Positions 19,821 through 29,606 of a stretch of 64,000 nucleotides of DNA are shown in pieces. Position numbers and translations under genes: made by a program. This DNA is from Gemmatimonadota bacterium (GTDB taxonomy: Bacteria > Gemmatimonadota > Gemmatimonadetes > Gemmatimonadales > Gemmatimonadaceae): assembly GCA_023249305.1 (NCBI GenBank), contig JAHFCU010000007.1, positions 1 to 64,000 of the forward strand, read 5' to 3'. The notes under the pieces were generated by a model. The model ran no database searches, had not been told where the DNA came from, and saw only the letters and a program-made list of their open reading frames with translations. How positions within the stretch are numbered: position 1 is the first letter of the stretch; every line of letters starts with the position of its first letter.

Positions 19821-20177
19821 ATGCACCGCCCCCCGTCCCTTCCGTCCTTGACGCCGCGTCGCCTTCGCGTCACGGCGTTCTTGCTGCTCGTGCTGCAGGG
19901 GCTCCTTGCGGCTGGGCCGTTGCTGGAGCCGCGGCACGTGACCGATGTGCCGCGCGTTCACGCGGAGCAGAAGGACGCGCAACACGCGGGCATGCACAAT
20001 GAAGACTCGTGCGCCCTGTGCTCGGCGCGCACGCAGGTCTCCATGCCCGCCGCGATGAACCCGCCGCTCGCGCCTACCGACGGCGTGGCCATCGCGCTCC
20101 GTGAGCGGCGTCTCGCTCCTGCGGTCGTTGAACAGTCCAGCCGCAACTCGCGAGCCCCGCCCGCCCGATCCGCCTGA
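19821..20177 (+). CDS. Small exported DUF2946-like protein
   Basis: A 118-residue protein with an N-terminal hydrophobic segment (LRVTAFLLLVLQGLLAAGPLL), so likely exported or membrane anchored. The centre holds a possible metal-binding cluster HAEQKDAQHAGMHNEDSCALCSA, with several His and a CxxC, resembling DUF2946-type proteins that often sit near metal uptake genes. It is 54 bases upstream of the porin-like gene. The 134 bases between nfo and this gene hold nothing I recognise. Confidence 0.6.
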   Translation: MHRPPSLPSLTPRRLRVTAFLLLVLQGLLAAGPLLEPRHVTDVPRVHAEQKDAQHAGMHNEDSCALCSARTQVSMPAAMNPPLAPTDGVAIALRERRLAPAVVEQSSRNSRAPPARSA

Positions 20178-20231
20178 CCAACGCACGCGGTACATCGCCG
20201 CGCGCGAGCCCAGCCAGGGATCGCAAGACAC

Positions 20232-21548
20232 ATGAGCAAGTATTACGTCGTCGCGGCGAGTGCCGCGGCCTTCGTGCTGAGCGCGGCTTCGCTCGGCGCT
20301 CAACAGCCGCCCGACAGCACCTCGCGTCGCCAGCAGGCGGCGATCGATTCGCTCGCCGCGGCCACGCGCGCGCTGCAAGCGCGCGTTGACAGCCTCGAGC
20401 GCGCCCGAGCCGCCGCCCCGGCGCCGCCGCGCGCGTCGGGCGTCTACATGAATGTCAGCTTCGTCGGCCTCACCGACTTCGCCTGGTCGTCGCAGGCCGA
20501 CGTCGGCTCCCTGCAGGCGGGCGGCCATGAGCCCAAGGTCCGCGGCTTTTCCATTCCCAACGCCGAACTCGCCCTCGACGGCACCGTGGATCCGTACTTG
20601 AAGGCGTTCGCGAACATTGTCTACCAGTTGGACGACAAGGGCGAGACGAGCGTCGAGCTCGAGGAGATGTACTTCCTCACCACGTCGCTCCCGGGCAATC
20701 TCCAGATCAAGGCGGGGCAGTACTTCGCCGAGTTCGGCCGGCAGAACAACCAGCATCCGCACGCGTGGGCCTTCGCCGACGCGCCGCTCGTGCTCACGCG
20801 GCTGCTCGGGTCCGACGGTTTGCGCAGCCAAGGGGCCCGCATCTCGTGGCTGCTGCCGACGCCGTTCTACGCCGAGGCGATGGTCAGCGTCATGAACAGC
20901 GCGGGCGCGACGACCGCGAGCTTCCGGTCGGATGAGTCAGCCGCGATCCACGGCGGCATGTCGTTCGACCGCGCCGTGAAGGGGATGGGCGATCTCCTGT
21001 ACATCCCACGCATCACGTCGTCGTTCGACCTGAACGACACGCAAACGCTACTGCTCGGCGCCTCGGGCGCGTTTGGTCCCAACAACTCGGGACCGAACGC
21101 CAGCACATCCATCTACGGCGCCGACCTGTACTGGAAGTGGAAGTCCCCGACGGCGAACGCCGGCTTTCCGTTCGTCGCGCTGCAGAGCGAGTATCTCACG
21201 CGCCGCTATGACGCTTCGAGGCGCTATGCCGTAGACAAGTACGCGACGGTGCTTCCCGCCGAAACTCTGCGCGACGGCGGCATGTACGCGCAGCTTCAGT
21301 GGGGGATCAAGCCTCGCATCGTCGCCGGGCTGCGGGGGGAGACGGTGGATGGCGACAAGGCGTCGTTCGTCGTCCCCGACCGCGAACGCCGCACGCGCGT
21401 CTCGCCCAACCTCACCTGGTTCCCCACCGAGTTCTCGAAGTTCCGGCTCCAGTACAACTACGACCAGCGCCGCGGACTCGGCAGCGACCACACCGTGCTC
21501 GTCCAATTCGAATTCCTCCTCGGCGCTCACGCCGCTCACAAGTTCTAG
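20232..21548 (+). CDS. Porin-like outer membrane beta-barrel
   Basis: A 438-residue protein with a signal peptide ending ASLGAQ, a short coiled coil (AIDSLAAATRALQARVDSLERA, residues ~37-58) and then alternating amphipathic strands ending in an aromatic-rich C-terminal segment (TVLVQFEFLLGAHAAHKF). The lineage resembles phosphate-selective/zinc-associated porin-like proteins (QIKAGQYFAEFGRQNNQHPHAW). The coiled coil may tether it to peptidoglycan. Immediate linkage to a ZnuA/ZnuB-type pair suggests metal import across the outer membrane; substrate is inferred from context only. Confidence 0.7.
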   Translation: MSKYYVVAASAAAFVLSAASLGAQQPPDSTSRRQQAAIDSLAAATRALQARVDSLERARAAAPAPPRASGVYMNVSFVGLTDFAWSSQADVGSLQAGGHEPKVRGFSIPNAELALDGTVDPYLKAFANIVYQLDDKGETSVELEEMYFLTTSLPGNLQIKAGQYFAEFGRQNNQHPHAWAFADAPLVLTRLLGSDGLRSQGARISWLLPTPFYAEAMVSVMNSAGATTASFRSDESAAIHGGMSFDRAVKGMGDLLYIPRITSSFDLNDTQTLLLGASGAFGPNNSGPNASTSIYGADLYWKWKSPTANAGFPFVALQSEYLTRRYDASRRYAVDKYATVLPAETLRDGGMYAQLQWGIKPRIVAGLRGETVDGDKASFVVPDRERRTRVSPNLTWFPTEFSKFRLQYNYDQRRGLGSDHTVLVQFEFLLGAHAAHKF

Positions 21549-21567
21549 GCCACCACTAGACGATCTC

Positions 21568-22494
21568 ATGAACATCCTGCCATTCATCAAGCTCGCCGTC
21601 GTCGCCGCGCTCGCGGTCCCTCACGACGGCGCGCTCCCCGCTGGAAAACTCAACGTCGTCGCGACGACACCCGATCTCGCGTCCATCGCGCGGGAAATCG
21701 GCGGCGACGCCGTGGACGTGAAGGCGCTCGCCAAGCCCACAGAAGACCCGCACTTCGTCGACGCCAAGCCGAGCCATGTCGTGACGCTCAACCGCGCCGA
21801 CGTGCTGATTGAAGGCGGCGCCGAACTCGAGATGGGATGGCTCCCTCCCCTGCTCGAGACGGCGCGCAACGCCAAGATCGCCGCCGGGGCACCGGGCCGT
21901 GTCGTCGGATCGCAGGGCATTCGCATGCTCGAGATTCCCACGTCGTTCGACCGCGCGAAGGGCGACGTCCACTCGCTCGGCAATCCTCATTTCCTGACTG
22001 ATCCGCTGAACGCGAAGATTGTCGCGGCGCAGATCGCCGAGCACCTGACGCAGGTCGACCCAAAGTCGGCGGCGCTGTACGCCGCGAACCTCAAGAAGTT
22101 CAACGCGACGATCGACGCGAAGCTTGCGGAATGGCAGAAGCTGCTCGCGCCGTTCAAGGGAGCCAAGATCGTCACGTACCACAAGGACTTCCCGTACTTC
22201 GGGGAGCGTTTCGGACTGAACATCGTCGAGAACCTCGAGCCGAAGCCGGGCATCGCGCCGTCCCCCGCGCATGTGGCGAACGTCATCACGCTGATGACGG
22301 CGCAGAAAGTGCACGTCATCCTCGTGCAGCCGTTCCAGAACCGGAGAACCGCTGAAACGGTCGCGCGCCAGACAGACGCCGTCGTGCTGGATGTGTCGCA
22401 GCAGCCCGGAGCCTTCAAGAACACCGACTCCTACGTCGACCTCATGGACTCTCTCATTCGGTCGCTCGCCAATGCGCTCAAGGAGGCCAAGTGA
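21568..22494 (+). CDS. Metal ABC transporter substrate-binding protein (ZnuA/TroA family)
   Basis: A 308-residue cluster A-I binding protein for Zn2+ or Mn2+. The expected ligands are present: His in TEDPHFVDAKPSHV, His in GNPHFLTDP, His in TYHKDFPYFGERFGL, and an acidic residue in SYVDLMDSL. The His-rich loop of many zinc-specific ZnuA proteins is absent. A short signal segment occupies the first ~22 residues. ATG 21568 starts 19 bases after the porin stop; the ORF track's start at 21349 lies inside the porin. It overlaps the permease by 4 bases. Confidence 0.88.
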   Translation: MNILPFIKLAVVAALAVPHDGALPAGKLNVVATTPDLASIAREIGGDAVDVKALAKPTEDPHFVDAKPSHVVTLNRADVLIEGGAELEMGWLPPLLETARNAKIAAGAPGRVVGSQGIRMLEIPTSFDRAKGDVHSLGNPHFLTDPLNAKIVAAQIAEHLTQVDPKSAALYAANLKKFNATIDAKLAEWQKLLAPFKGAKIVTYHKDFPYFGERFGLNIVENLEPKPGIAPSPAHVANVITLMTAQKVHVILVQPFQNRRTAETVARQTDAVVLDVSQQPGAFKNTDSYVDLMDSLIRSLANALKEAK

Positions 22495-23333
22495 ACCCGA
22501 ACGATTTCCACGTCCTCTGGGAGGTCATGAAGTGGCCGCTGGCGGCCTGCCTCATCTTTCCGCCCCTGCTCGTCTACATGGGCCTGCACGTCGTGAAGCG
22601 TGAAGTCATCTTTGTTGACCTCGCGCTGGCCCAGGTGGCGGCGCTCGGCACGTGCGTCGCCCTGCTCATGGGCCATCACTTCGACGATCGCTTCACCTTC
22701 TGGATGTCGCTCGGCGTGACGTTCCTCGGTGCCGCGCTGTTCAGTTGGTCGCGCACCAGTCGGAGGTTTCAGGTGCCTCAGGAAGCCATCATCGGCATCA
22801 CCTTCGTGGTCGCGGCCGCCGGCGTCATCCTGTTGCTCAGCCGCGTCGCGGGCGGCAAGGAAGAGTTGGAGCACCTCCTGACGGGGGACATTCTCAACGT
22901 GCAGGCCGATGACGTCGGCCAGCGCTCCATTCTGTTTCTCGCGATCGCCGCGTTCTACGGCACGTTTCACAAGCGGTTCGCGCTCATTTCATCCGATCCC
23001 GACGGTGCGCAGACTCAGGTCCTGCGTGTGCGCCTCTGGGATTTCCTGTTCTACGCCGCCTTTGCGTTGGTGGTCGTGAGCTTCGTGCGCATCGCCGGCG
23101 TGCTGCTCACCTTTGCGTACCTGATCGTGCCCGCCGTCTGCGCGGTAATGCTCGCCAAGGAATGGCAGGCGCGTATGATCATCGGTGGCATCATTGCGGC
23201 CATCGCGAGCTTCGTTGGATTGTACGCGTCGTACCGGCTCGACCTGCCTACGGGCGCATCGGTCGTCGTCGCGTGCGGGCTGCTGCTGGCGCTCGTAAAC
23301 GTGTACGCGTCGCTGAGGTCGCGCGGGGCGTAG
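22491..23333 (+). CDS. Metal ABC transporter permease (ZnuB family)
   Basis: A 280-residue integral membrane protein with about eight hydrophobic segments, family ABC-3 metal permeases. The segment LALAQVAALGTCVALLMGHH and the coupling-type ILNVQADDV are family-like. GTG 22491 overlaps the binding-protein stop by 4 bases. No ATP-binding subunit is encoded on either side; the next gene is an unrelated lipoprotein after a 93-base gap. The pair must use an ATPase encoded elsewhere or be incomplete. Confidence 0.85.
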   Translation: MNPNDFHVLWEVMKWPLAACLIFPPLLVYMGLHVVKREVIFVDLALAQVAALGTCVALLMGHHFDDRFTFWMSLGVTFLGAALFSWSRTSRRFQVPQEAIIGITFVVAAAGVILLLSRVAGGKEELEHLLTGDILNVQADDVGQRSILFLAIAAFYGTFHKRFALISSDPDGAQTQVLRVRLWDFLFYAAFALVVVSFVRIAGVLLTFAYLIVPAVCAVMLAKEWQARMIIGGIIAAIASFVGLYASYRLDLPTGASVVVACGLLLALVNVYASLRSRGA

Positions 23334-23426
23334 TCGTTGCGGCGAGAGCCGCAGACGGCGGTTGGGGTCGGACGGGCGGGGCGTCACCATGCTGGCCGTG
23401 GTGGCGCCCCGCTCTAACTTTGATGC

Positions 23427-24080
23427 GTGCGTATTCCGCACTCTGTCCCCGTCGCCGTGCTTGTCGCGGCCGCCGCGTGCACCGACGCGGCCGCGCCGCG
23501 CGTGGACCCGCCCGCCTACGACCCGACCCAACTGTCGGGTGGGGTCGTCTATCGCTGGCCAACGGGAACGACCATCTCCGTCTTCGTAGACCCGACGGCC
23601 GTGAGTGGCGTCGACCTGGCCGGCGCGACCGCCGCTGGCATGGCCGCGTGGAAGAGTGCGCTCGGTGGCAGCGAGTTCGCGTTTCGCACGTCCACGTCGG
23701 CAGCTGACGCCGACGTCATCGTGCACGTGAGCGCGGCGCCGCGGCTCGTCGCGCTCGCCGGCTGCGCCGATCCGCCGGCCTTTGCCGGCGGCGTGACGTT
23801 CTTCTGCCCGGCGAGGGATAGCGCGCTCACGCTGCCGCTCTCGGGTGCCAGCGCCGGTCACGTGAAGATGGACATCACCATCAATCCCGCCGCCACCAAT
23901 ACCGCGAATCCACTCAGCGCGCTCGTGACGCACGAACTCGGTCACGCCGTAGGCATCGGCGGGCACAGCCCGAACGCGCTCGACGTGATGTACGCGTCCC
24001 CTGCCGTGACGGCGCCGAGCGCACGCGACATCGCGACGCTCCGCTGGGTTGTGCGGCAGCCAATCGGGATTCGCCTGTAG
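23427..24080 (+). CDS. Matrixin-like lipoprotein metalloprotease
   Basis: A 217-residue exported protein with leader MRIPHSVPVAVLVAAAAC, Cys18 being a likely lipidation site. The zinc site THELGHAVGIGGHS is of the M10 matrixin type but with one extra residue before the third His, and the following NALDVMYASP supplies the Met-turn. Family members act on extracellular proteins. The start is GTG 23427; a nearby ATG at 23423 is out of frame. It stands alone, 93 bases after znuB and 90 before maeB. Confidence 0.8.
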   Translation: MRIPHSVPVAVLVAAAACTDAAAPRVDPPAYDPTQLSGGVVYRWPTGTTISVFVDPTAVSGVDLAGATAAGMAAWKSALGGSEFAFRTSTSAADADVIVHVSAAPRLVALAGCADPPAFAGGVTFFCPARDSALTLPLSGASAGHVKMDITINPAATNTANPLSALVTHELGHAVGIGGHSPNALDVMYASPAVTAPSARDIATLRWVVRQPIGIRL

Positions 24081-24170
24081 GGGGTTTTCGGCCCATTTTC
24101 GGCCGATCCCCTGACCGACGTCTTCAGGCGAACGTTATCTTCTCTGGACACGTTTCCCTCTTCAACTCCT

Positions 24171-26420
24171 ATGAAACGCGAAGACGCCCTCGAATATCAT
24201 TCCCGCGGACGCCCCGGGAAGATCGCCGTCGTGCCAACCAAGCCGCTCGCAAACCAGCGCGATCTTGCGCTCGCCTACTCGCCGGGTGTTGCGGAGCCGT
24301 GCCTCGACATCGAGAAGGTCCCGGATGACGCCTATAAGTACACGGCGAAGGGCAACCTCGTCGCGGTGATCTCCAACGGCACCGCCGTGCTTGGGCTGGG
24401 CAACATCGGAGCGCTCGCTGGTAAGCCGGTGATGGAGGGCAAGGGCAACCTGTTCAAGACGTTCGCCGACATTGACGTGTTCGATCTCGAAGTGGCCTCC
24501 GAGGATCCCGAGGAGGTCATCAAGTTCTGCCAGCTCGTCGAGCCCACGCTCGGCGGCATCAACCTCGAGGACATCAAGGCGCCGGAGTGCTTCTACATCG
24601 AGGAGAAGCTCAAGGCGACGATGAAGATCCCGATCTTCCACGACGACCAGCACGGCACGGCCATCATCTCGGGTGCCGCGCTGCTCAATGCGCTCGACAT
24701 CGCGGGGAAGAAGATCGACCGGGTGCGCATCGTGTTCAGCGGCGCCGGTGCGTCGGCGATCTCGACCGCTGAGCATTACGTGCGGCTCGGCGTGAAACGC
24801 GAAAACGTCCTGATGATCGACCGCAAGGGCGTCATCTACAAGGACCGCGAGAAGAACATGGAGCCGCACAAGGCCATGTTCGCGCACGTGACCAAGTGCC
24901 GGACGCTGGAAGACGCGCTGGTCGGCGCTGACGTGTTCGTGGGGCTCTCGGCCGCCGGGGCCTGCACGAAGGACATGATCAAGGCGATGGGGCCCAACCC
25001 CATCGTCTTTGCGCTCGCCAACCCGACGCCCGAGATCCTGCCGCACGAGGTGAAGGAAGTGCGACCCGAGGCGATCGTGGCGACGGGCCGCAGCGACTAC
25101 CCCAACCAGATCAACAACGTCCTCTGCTTCCCGTTCATCTTCCGCGGTGCGCTCGACGTGCGCGCGACGACGATCAACGAGGAGATGAAGATGGCGGCCA
25201 CCCGCGCGCTCGCCGAGCTCGCGCGCGAGCCGGTGCCGGAGTCCGTCGCGGCGCTTTACGGACTGACAAAAGTGCAGTTTGGTCCGCACTACATCATCCC
25301 CTTCCCGTTCGACCCGCGCGTCCTGCTTTACGTTGCGCCCGCCGTGGCGAAGGCCGCGATGGACAGCGGCGTGGCCAAGTCAACAGTGGAACCGCGCGCG
25401 TACCGCGAGGAGCTCGAAGGGCGGCTTGGGCAGTCGCGCACCATCACGCGCGGCATTCAGATGAAGGCGCAGCGCGACCCGCGGCGGGTCGTCTTCCCCG
25501 AGGGCGAGGACCCAAAGATCATCCACGCCGCGCACATCCTCGCCGAGGAAGGCATCGCCACCCCAATCCTGCTCGGCCGCCCGGCGCGGATGCAGCAGCG
25601 CCTCAGCGAGATGGGCAGTGACCTCGACGGCATCACCGTCATTGACCCCAACACGTCGCCGGAGCGCGACCGCTACGCTGAGGAGCTGTGGAAACGGCGC
25701 CAGCGCCGCGGCCTTTCGCGCGAGGAAGCGCAGTCGCTGATGGGTCGCGGCATCTACTTCGCGTGCCAGATGGTGACGAACGGCGACGCGGATGCCGTGG
25801 TGGCCGGGCTTGGCAAGCACTATCCCGAGACGATTCGTCCAGCGCTCGACGTCGTCGGCGCGGATCAGCGGCACGGGCTGGTGAGCGGCCTGTACATGAT
25901 GATCCTGAAGAACCGCGCAATCTTCTTCGGCGATACGACCGTCAACATTGATCCGACCGCCGAGCAGCTCGCGATCATCGCGCAGTCGGCGGCGCAGTTG
26001 GTGCAGTCGTTCGGCATCGAGCCGCGCGTGGCCATGCTGTCGTTCTCCAACTTCGGCTCGGTGAGGCACCCGGAAGCGACGAAGGTGGCGCAGGCGGTCA
26101 AGCTCCTGCGCGAGAAAGAGCCGTCGCTCATCGTGGATGGCGAAATGCAGGCGGACACGGCCTTCGACGAGAACGTGCTGGCGGCGCGCTATCCGTTCAG
26201 CGCGCTGAAGCAGGCCGCCAACGTCTTGATCTTCCCGACGCTCAGCGCCGGCAACATCGCGTACAAGCTGCTCAAGAGTCTCGGCGGGGCGACGGCCGTG
26301 GGCCCGATTCTCGTGGGGATGGAGCACCCCGTGCACGTGCTTGAGCAGGGTGCCGACGTTGAGGACATTGTTAACATGGCGGCGGTCGCCGTCATCGATT
26401 CGCAGAACCGCGCGCGGTAG
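24171..26420 (+). CDS. maeB: NADP-malic enzyme fused to phosphotransacetylase-like domain (MaeB)
   Basis: The 749-residue product has a malic enzyme domain (about residues 1-420) that decarboxylates malate to pyruvate, and a C-terminal phosphotransacetylase-like domain (about 430-749) that is regulatory in MaeB and binds acetyl-CoA. Visible features are YSPGVAEPC, the nucleotide-binding [11 protein letters not shown], and DDQHGTAI in the catalytic part; the C-terminus has [10 protein letters not shown] and [13 protein letters not shown] of PTA. Length equals the usual ~750-760. It precedes pckA by 70 bases, so pyruvate/PEP-C4 exchange is encoded together. Confidence 0.95.
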   Translation: MKREDALEYHSRGRPGKIAVVPTKPLANQRDLALAYSPGVAEPCLDIEKVPDDAYKYTAKGNLVAVISNGTAVLGLGNIGALAGKPVMEGKGNLFKTFADIDVFDLEVASEDPEEVIKFCQLVEPTLGGINLEDIKAPECFYIEEKLKATMKIPIFHDDQHGTAIISGAALLNALDIAGKKIDRVRIVFSGAGASAISTAEHYVRLGVKRENVLMIDRKGVIYKDREKNMEPHKAMFAHVTKCRTLEDALVGADVFVGLSAAGACTKDMIKAMGPNPIVFALANPTPEILPHEVKEVRPEAIVATGRSDYPNQINNVLCFPFIFRGALDVRATTINEEMKMAATRALAELAREPVPESVAALYGLTKVQFGPHYIIPFPFDPRVLLYVAPAVAKAAMDSGVAKSTVEPRAYREELEGRLGQSRTITRGIQMKAQRDPRRVVFPEGEDPKIIHAAHILAEEGIATPILLGRPARMQQRLSEMGSDLDGITVIDPNTSPERDRYAEELWKRRQRRGLSREEAQSLMGRGIYFACQMVTNGDADAVVAGLGKHYPETIRPALDVVGADQRHGLVSGLYMMILKNRAIFFGDTTVNIDPTAEQLAIIAQSAAQLVQSFGIEPRVAMLSFSNFGSVRHPEATKVAQAVKLLREKEPSLIVDGEMQADTAFDENVLAARYPFSALKQAANVLIFPTLSAGNIAYKLLKSLGGATAVGPILVGMEHPVHVLEQGADVEDIVNMAAVAVIDSQNRAR

Positions 26421-26490
26421 TTTGCCCGCCCGTTCAAGCCATGGCGGCTCCCTCACCGGGGCGCGCCTGATGCCAAAAAGAGGACTCGTT

Positions 26491-28110
26491 ATGCCCGACG
26501 CAGCCGCAACGACCATCGCCGTCATCCGCTCCAGCCAGAGCGGGCTCACCGGCCAGGATCTCACGCCCACCGGCACGATTCACTGGAACCTCGTGGCCCC
26601 GGAACTCATCGAAGCGGCGATCCGTCGCGGCGAAGGCCGACTCGCCGACCGTGGACCGTTCGTGGCTATCACGTCGCCGCACACCGGCCGCTCTCCCAAC
26701 GACAAGTTCCTCGTCAAGGAACCCGGCTCCGAAGCTGACGTCGACTGGGGCAAGGTCAACCAGCCCATCTCCGTGGAGCACTTCAACGTGCTGCTCGCGG
26801 ACGTCAAGCAGTATCTGAACGGGCTGCCGGAACTCTTCGTCCAGGATCTCTTCTGCGGCGCTGACCCGGCGCATCGGCTGAGCGTCCGCTACATCCTGCC
26901 GAACGCGTGGCACGCCGCCTTCGTGCGAAACATGTTCATCCGCCCCGACCAGCACGAACTCGCGAGCTTCGCGCCGAACTTCACGGTGTACCACGCGCCC
27001 GAGTATCAGGCCGATCCCGCGCGGCACGGCACGCGCACCGGCACGTTCATCGTGCTCAACCTCGCCGCGCGCACGATCATCATCGGCGGCACCCGGTACG
27101 CGGGCGAGCTCAAGAAGGCGATGTTCACGGTGATGAACTACATGCTACCCAAGGCCGGCGTGCTCTCCATGCACTGCTCGGCCAACATTGGCGCCGCGGG
27201 CGATACGGCGCTCTTCTTCGGGCTCTCGGGCACCGGGAAGACGACCCTCTCGGCCGATCCCGAACGCGATCTCATCGGCGACGATGAGCACGGATGGAGC
27301 GCGACCGGGACGTTCAACTTCGAAGGCGGCTGCTACGCGAAGGTCATCAACCTGTCGCCCGAGGGCGAGCCCGACATCTACCAGACGACGCAGATGTTCG
27401 GCACCATCCTCGAGAACGTCGTGCTGGAGCCGAATCACCGGCGCGTGGAGTTCGAGAACCAGTCCATCACCGAGAACACGCGCGCGTCGTACCCGCTGCC
27501 CTACATCCGCAACCACGTGCCGAGCGGCCGCGGCGGGCAGCCCAAGAACGTCGTCTTCCTCACGGCCGATGCGTTCGGCGTCCTGCCGCCTGTCGCTAAG
27601 CTGACGCGCGAGCAGGCGATGTACTACTTCCTGTCCGGGTACACCGCGAAGGTCGCGGGGACCGAGCGCGGCGTCACCGAGCCGCAGGCGACGTTCAGCG
27701 CCTGCTTCGGCGCGGTCTTCCTCGTCTGGCATCCCACAAAGTACGCGGAGATGCTTGGCAAGCTGCTCACAGAGCACAACGCGCACGTCTGGCTGCTCAA
27801 CACCGGCTGGAGCGGCGGCCCGTACGGCCTGGGCAAGCGCATGAAGCTCTCGTACACGCGTGCCATGGTGCACGCCGCGCTCTCCGGACGCCTGCACGAG
27901 GTCAAGACCGAACAGGATCCGGTCTTCGGCTTGCACGTCCCCGTGGAGATACAGGGCGTGCCGACGGAGATCTTGACGCCGCGGAAGACGTGGGCGGACA
28001 CGGCCGCGTATGATGCGCAGGCCGCGAAGCTCGCGGCGATGTTCCGCAAGAACTTCGAGAAGTTCGGCAGCGTCGATTCGGCCATCGCCCTCGCGGGCCC
28101 GAAGGGCTAG
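26491..28110 (+). CDS. pckA: Phosphoenolpyruvate carboxykinase (ATP)
   Basis: This cytoplasmic enzyme converts oxaloacetate and ATP to PEP, the first committed gluconeogenic step. The 539-residue product has normal length, the P-loop GLSGTGKTTLS, the following DPERDLIGDDEHGW metal-binding segment, FNFEGGCYAK, and the arginine-rich RYAGELKKAMF substrate region. ATG 26491 is preferred for AGAGGA 8 bases upstream; ATG 26470 would add seven residues. The gene ends 20 bases before a strong terminator. Confidence 0.96.
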   Translation: MPDAAATTIAVIRSSQSGLTGQDLTPTGTIHWNLVAPELIEAAIRRGEGRLADRGPFVAITSPHTGRSPNDKFLVKEPGSEADVDWGKVNQPISVEHFNVLLADVKQYLNGLPELFVQDLFCGADPAHRLSVRYILPNAWHAAFVRNMFIRPDQHELASFAPNFTVYHAPEYQADPARHGTRTGTFIVLNLAARTIIIGGTRYAGELKKAMFTVMNYMLPKAGVLSMHCSANIGAAGDTALFFGLSGTGKTTLSADPERDLIGDDEHGWSATGTFNFEGGCYAKVINLSPEGEPDIYQTTQMFGTILENVVLEPNHRRVEFENQSITENTRASYPLPYIRNHVPSGRGGQPKNVVFLTADAFGVLPPVAKLTREQAMYYFLSGYTAKVAGTERGVTEPQATFSACFGAVFLVWHPTKYAEMLGKLLTEHNAHVWLLNTGWSGGPYGLGKRMKLSYTRAMVHAALSGRLHEVKTEQDPVFGLHVPVEIQGVPTEILTPRKTWADTAAYDAQAAKLAAMFRKNFEKFGSVDSAIALAGPKG

Positions 28111-28129
28111 CACCCGGTGTTGAGGGCAG

Positions 28130-28166
28130 CACACGAGGGCCGGCGCGATGCGCCGGCCCTCGTGTG
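28130..28166 (+). terminator. Perfect 17-bp hairpin terminator of pckA
   Basis: CACACGAGGGCCGGCGC pairs perfectly with its complement across a 3-base loop, 20 bases after the pckA stop. It is the strongest hairpin in the window. There is no T-run after it. Confidence 0.85.
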
Positions 28167-28188
28167 AAGTGCCGTCGTGCGCCACACC

Positions 28189-28251
28189 CGCGGCACTCTG
28201 AAGCGGCACTGTGAAGCGGCACTGTGAAGCGGCACTGTGAAGCGGCGCTGG
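28189..28251 (+). repeat. 13-bp tandem repeat
   Basis: Four units of GAAGCGGCACTGT from 28200 (the last diverged) preceded by a partial unit. It lies in the 244-base gap between pckA and the HD gene, just past the terminator. No gene is present in this gap. Copy-number change by slippage would be expected. Confidence 0.9.
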
Positions 28252-28330
28252 GACACTGCGCGCTGCCGCTGGCCCGCCGGGCACCCGCAAGCGAACTTCC
28301 TCAGTCGGCATTCGGCCCTTGCCACAGAGC

Positions 28331-28350
28331 CTCCACCGTCCACCGTCTGC
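28331..28350. repeat. Short heptamer tract before the HD gene
   Basis: Three 7-bp-like units (CTCCACC, GTCCACC, GTCTGC) end 4 bases before the ATG of the HD gene. It is the smallest member of the RTCTRCC-type arrays and could be chance alone. Confidence 0.45.
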
Positions 28351-28354
28351 AGTT

Positions 28355-29575
28355 ATGGCCTTCATCCGAGACCCGCTCTGGAACAACATCCGCGTGGACG
28401 GGCCGTATCTACGGCTCGCCGACACGCCGGTCGTCCAGCGCCTGCGCTATGTGCGGCAGCTCGGACTTGCGCACCTGGTGTATCCCGGCGCCACGCACTC
28501 ACGCTTTGAACACGCGCTCGGCGCCTACCATCTGGCCAATCGCACGCTGGCGCGGCTCGACGACGCCGGCATGCTCGACCGCATCGCACCCGACGAACCG
28601 GCGGTGGTGACAGCCGCGGCGCTTCTGCACGACGTCGGACACTATCCGTTCTCGCACGCGCTCGAGGAGATCGGCGTGATGCATCACGAGGCGGTCGCTG
28701 AGCCGATGATCACCGGCGGAGAGGTCGCGGCAATCCTGCGCGCCGAGATCGCCCCCGACGCGCCTGAACGCATCTACGCGTTGATGCGCGGCGAGAGCGC
28801 GTCGCCCCTGCAGGGCCTCATCAGCGGGTCGCTCGACCTCGACAAGACCGACTACCTCAAGCGCGACGCGCTCATGTGCGGCGTCCCGTACGGCGAGATT
28901 GACGTGGACCGGCTGCTGCACGCGCTGGTCATCGTGGACGACCCCCGCCTTGGCCGCGCCGCCGTCGGCGTGCTGGAGAAGGCGCTGAGCGCGCTCGAGT
29001 CGCTTCTGTTCGCCAAGTATCAGATGTATCGCAACGTCTACTGGCACCACGCGGTGCGAAGCCCCACCGCGATGTACAAACGCCTGGTGGATGACGCGCT
29101 GCGCGCGGGCACCCTCGAGGCCAGCGAACTCATCGCGCACACCGACGAGGGACTCCTGCACGCCCTGCGTGCCCGCACGCCCAGCGCGCTCATTGAAGCC
29201 ATCCTCTCGCGCCGGCTCTACAAGCGCGCGATGGAATGCCCCGCCGCGGAGCTCGACGACCTTGACCTCGAGTGGATCGCCGAAGATCACGAACGCTCGC
29301 GACGCGCAGAGGACGCCATCGCGGCAACGCTCGGCTTCGCGCCCGGCGAGGTGCTCATTGACTACCCGCAGAAGGAGCAGATGCTGGGACTCGACATTCC
29401 CGTGCTGACGCGCGACGGCCGCGTGGAACGGCTGACGAGCGAGGGTATGGCCGGAGCCATCAACTTGCCCATGCTGGCCGATCAGCTCTATCGCTCGGCC
29501 CGCTGGCTGCGGGTGTTCACGGTACGGCGTGTGAGCATCCCGAAGGACGACGTCCTGCAGATGCTGGGGGCGTAG
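28355..29575 (+). CDS. HD-domain phosphohydrolase (dNTPase/SAMHD1-like)
   Basis: A 406-residue cytoplasmic HD protein. The metal-binding residues are visible as HSRFEHALG (first His), LLHDVGHYPFSHALE (HD pair) and DLDKTDYLKRDA (last Asp), in the arrangement of deoxynucleotide triphosphohydrolases and YdhJ-like HD proteins. ATG 28355 is chosen since the track's 28319 start lies in the heptamer tract. The substrate might be dNTPs, but many members have unknown substrates. It is convergent with the FkbM gene, 31 bases away. Confidence 0.82.
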   Translation: MAFIRDPLWNNIRVDGPYLRLADTPVVQRLRYVRQLGLAHLVYPGATHSRFEHALGAYHLANRTLARLDDAGMLDRIAPDEPAVVTAAALLHDVGHYPFSHALEEIGVMHHEAVAEPMITGGEVAAILRAEIAPDAPERIYALMRGESASPLQGLISGSLDLDKTDYLKRDALMCGVPYGEIDVDRLLHALVIVDDPRLGRAAVGVLEKALSALESLLFAKYQMYRNVYWHHAVRSPTAMYKRLVDDALRAGTLEASELIAHTDEGLLHALRARTPSALIEAILSRRLYKRAMECPAAELDDLDLEWIAEDHERSRRAEDAIAATLGFAPGEVLIDYPQKEQMLGLDIPVLTRDGRVERLTSEGMAGAINLPMLADQLYRSARWLRVFTVRRVSIPKDDVLQMLGA

Positions 29576-29606
29576 CACACGGCGTCGCGCGCCGTACGAC
29601 GGAAGC

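Noticed and set aside
28189-28251. Possible CRISPR array
   Set aside because: Units are 13 bp, directly adjacent and without spacers; no cas genes.
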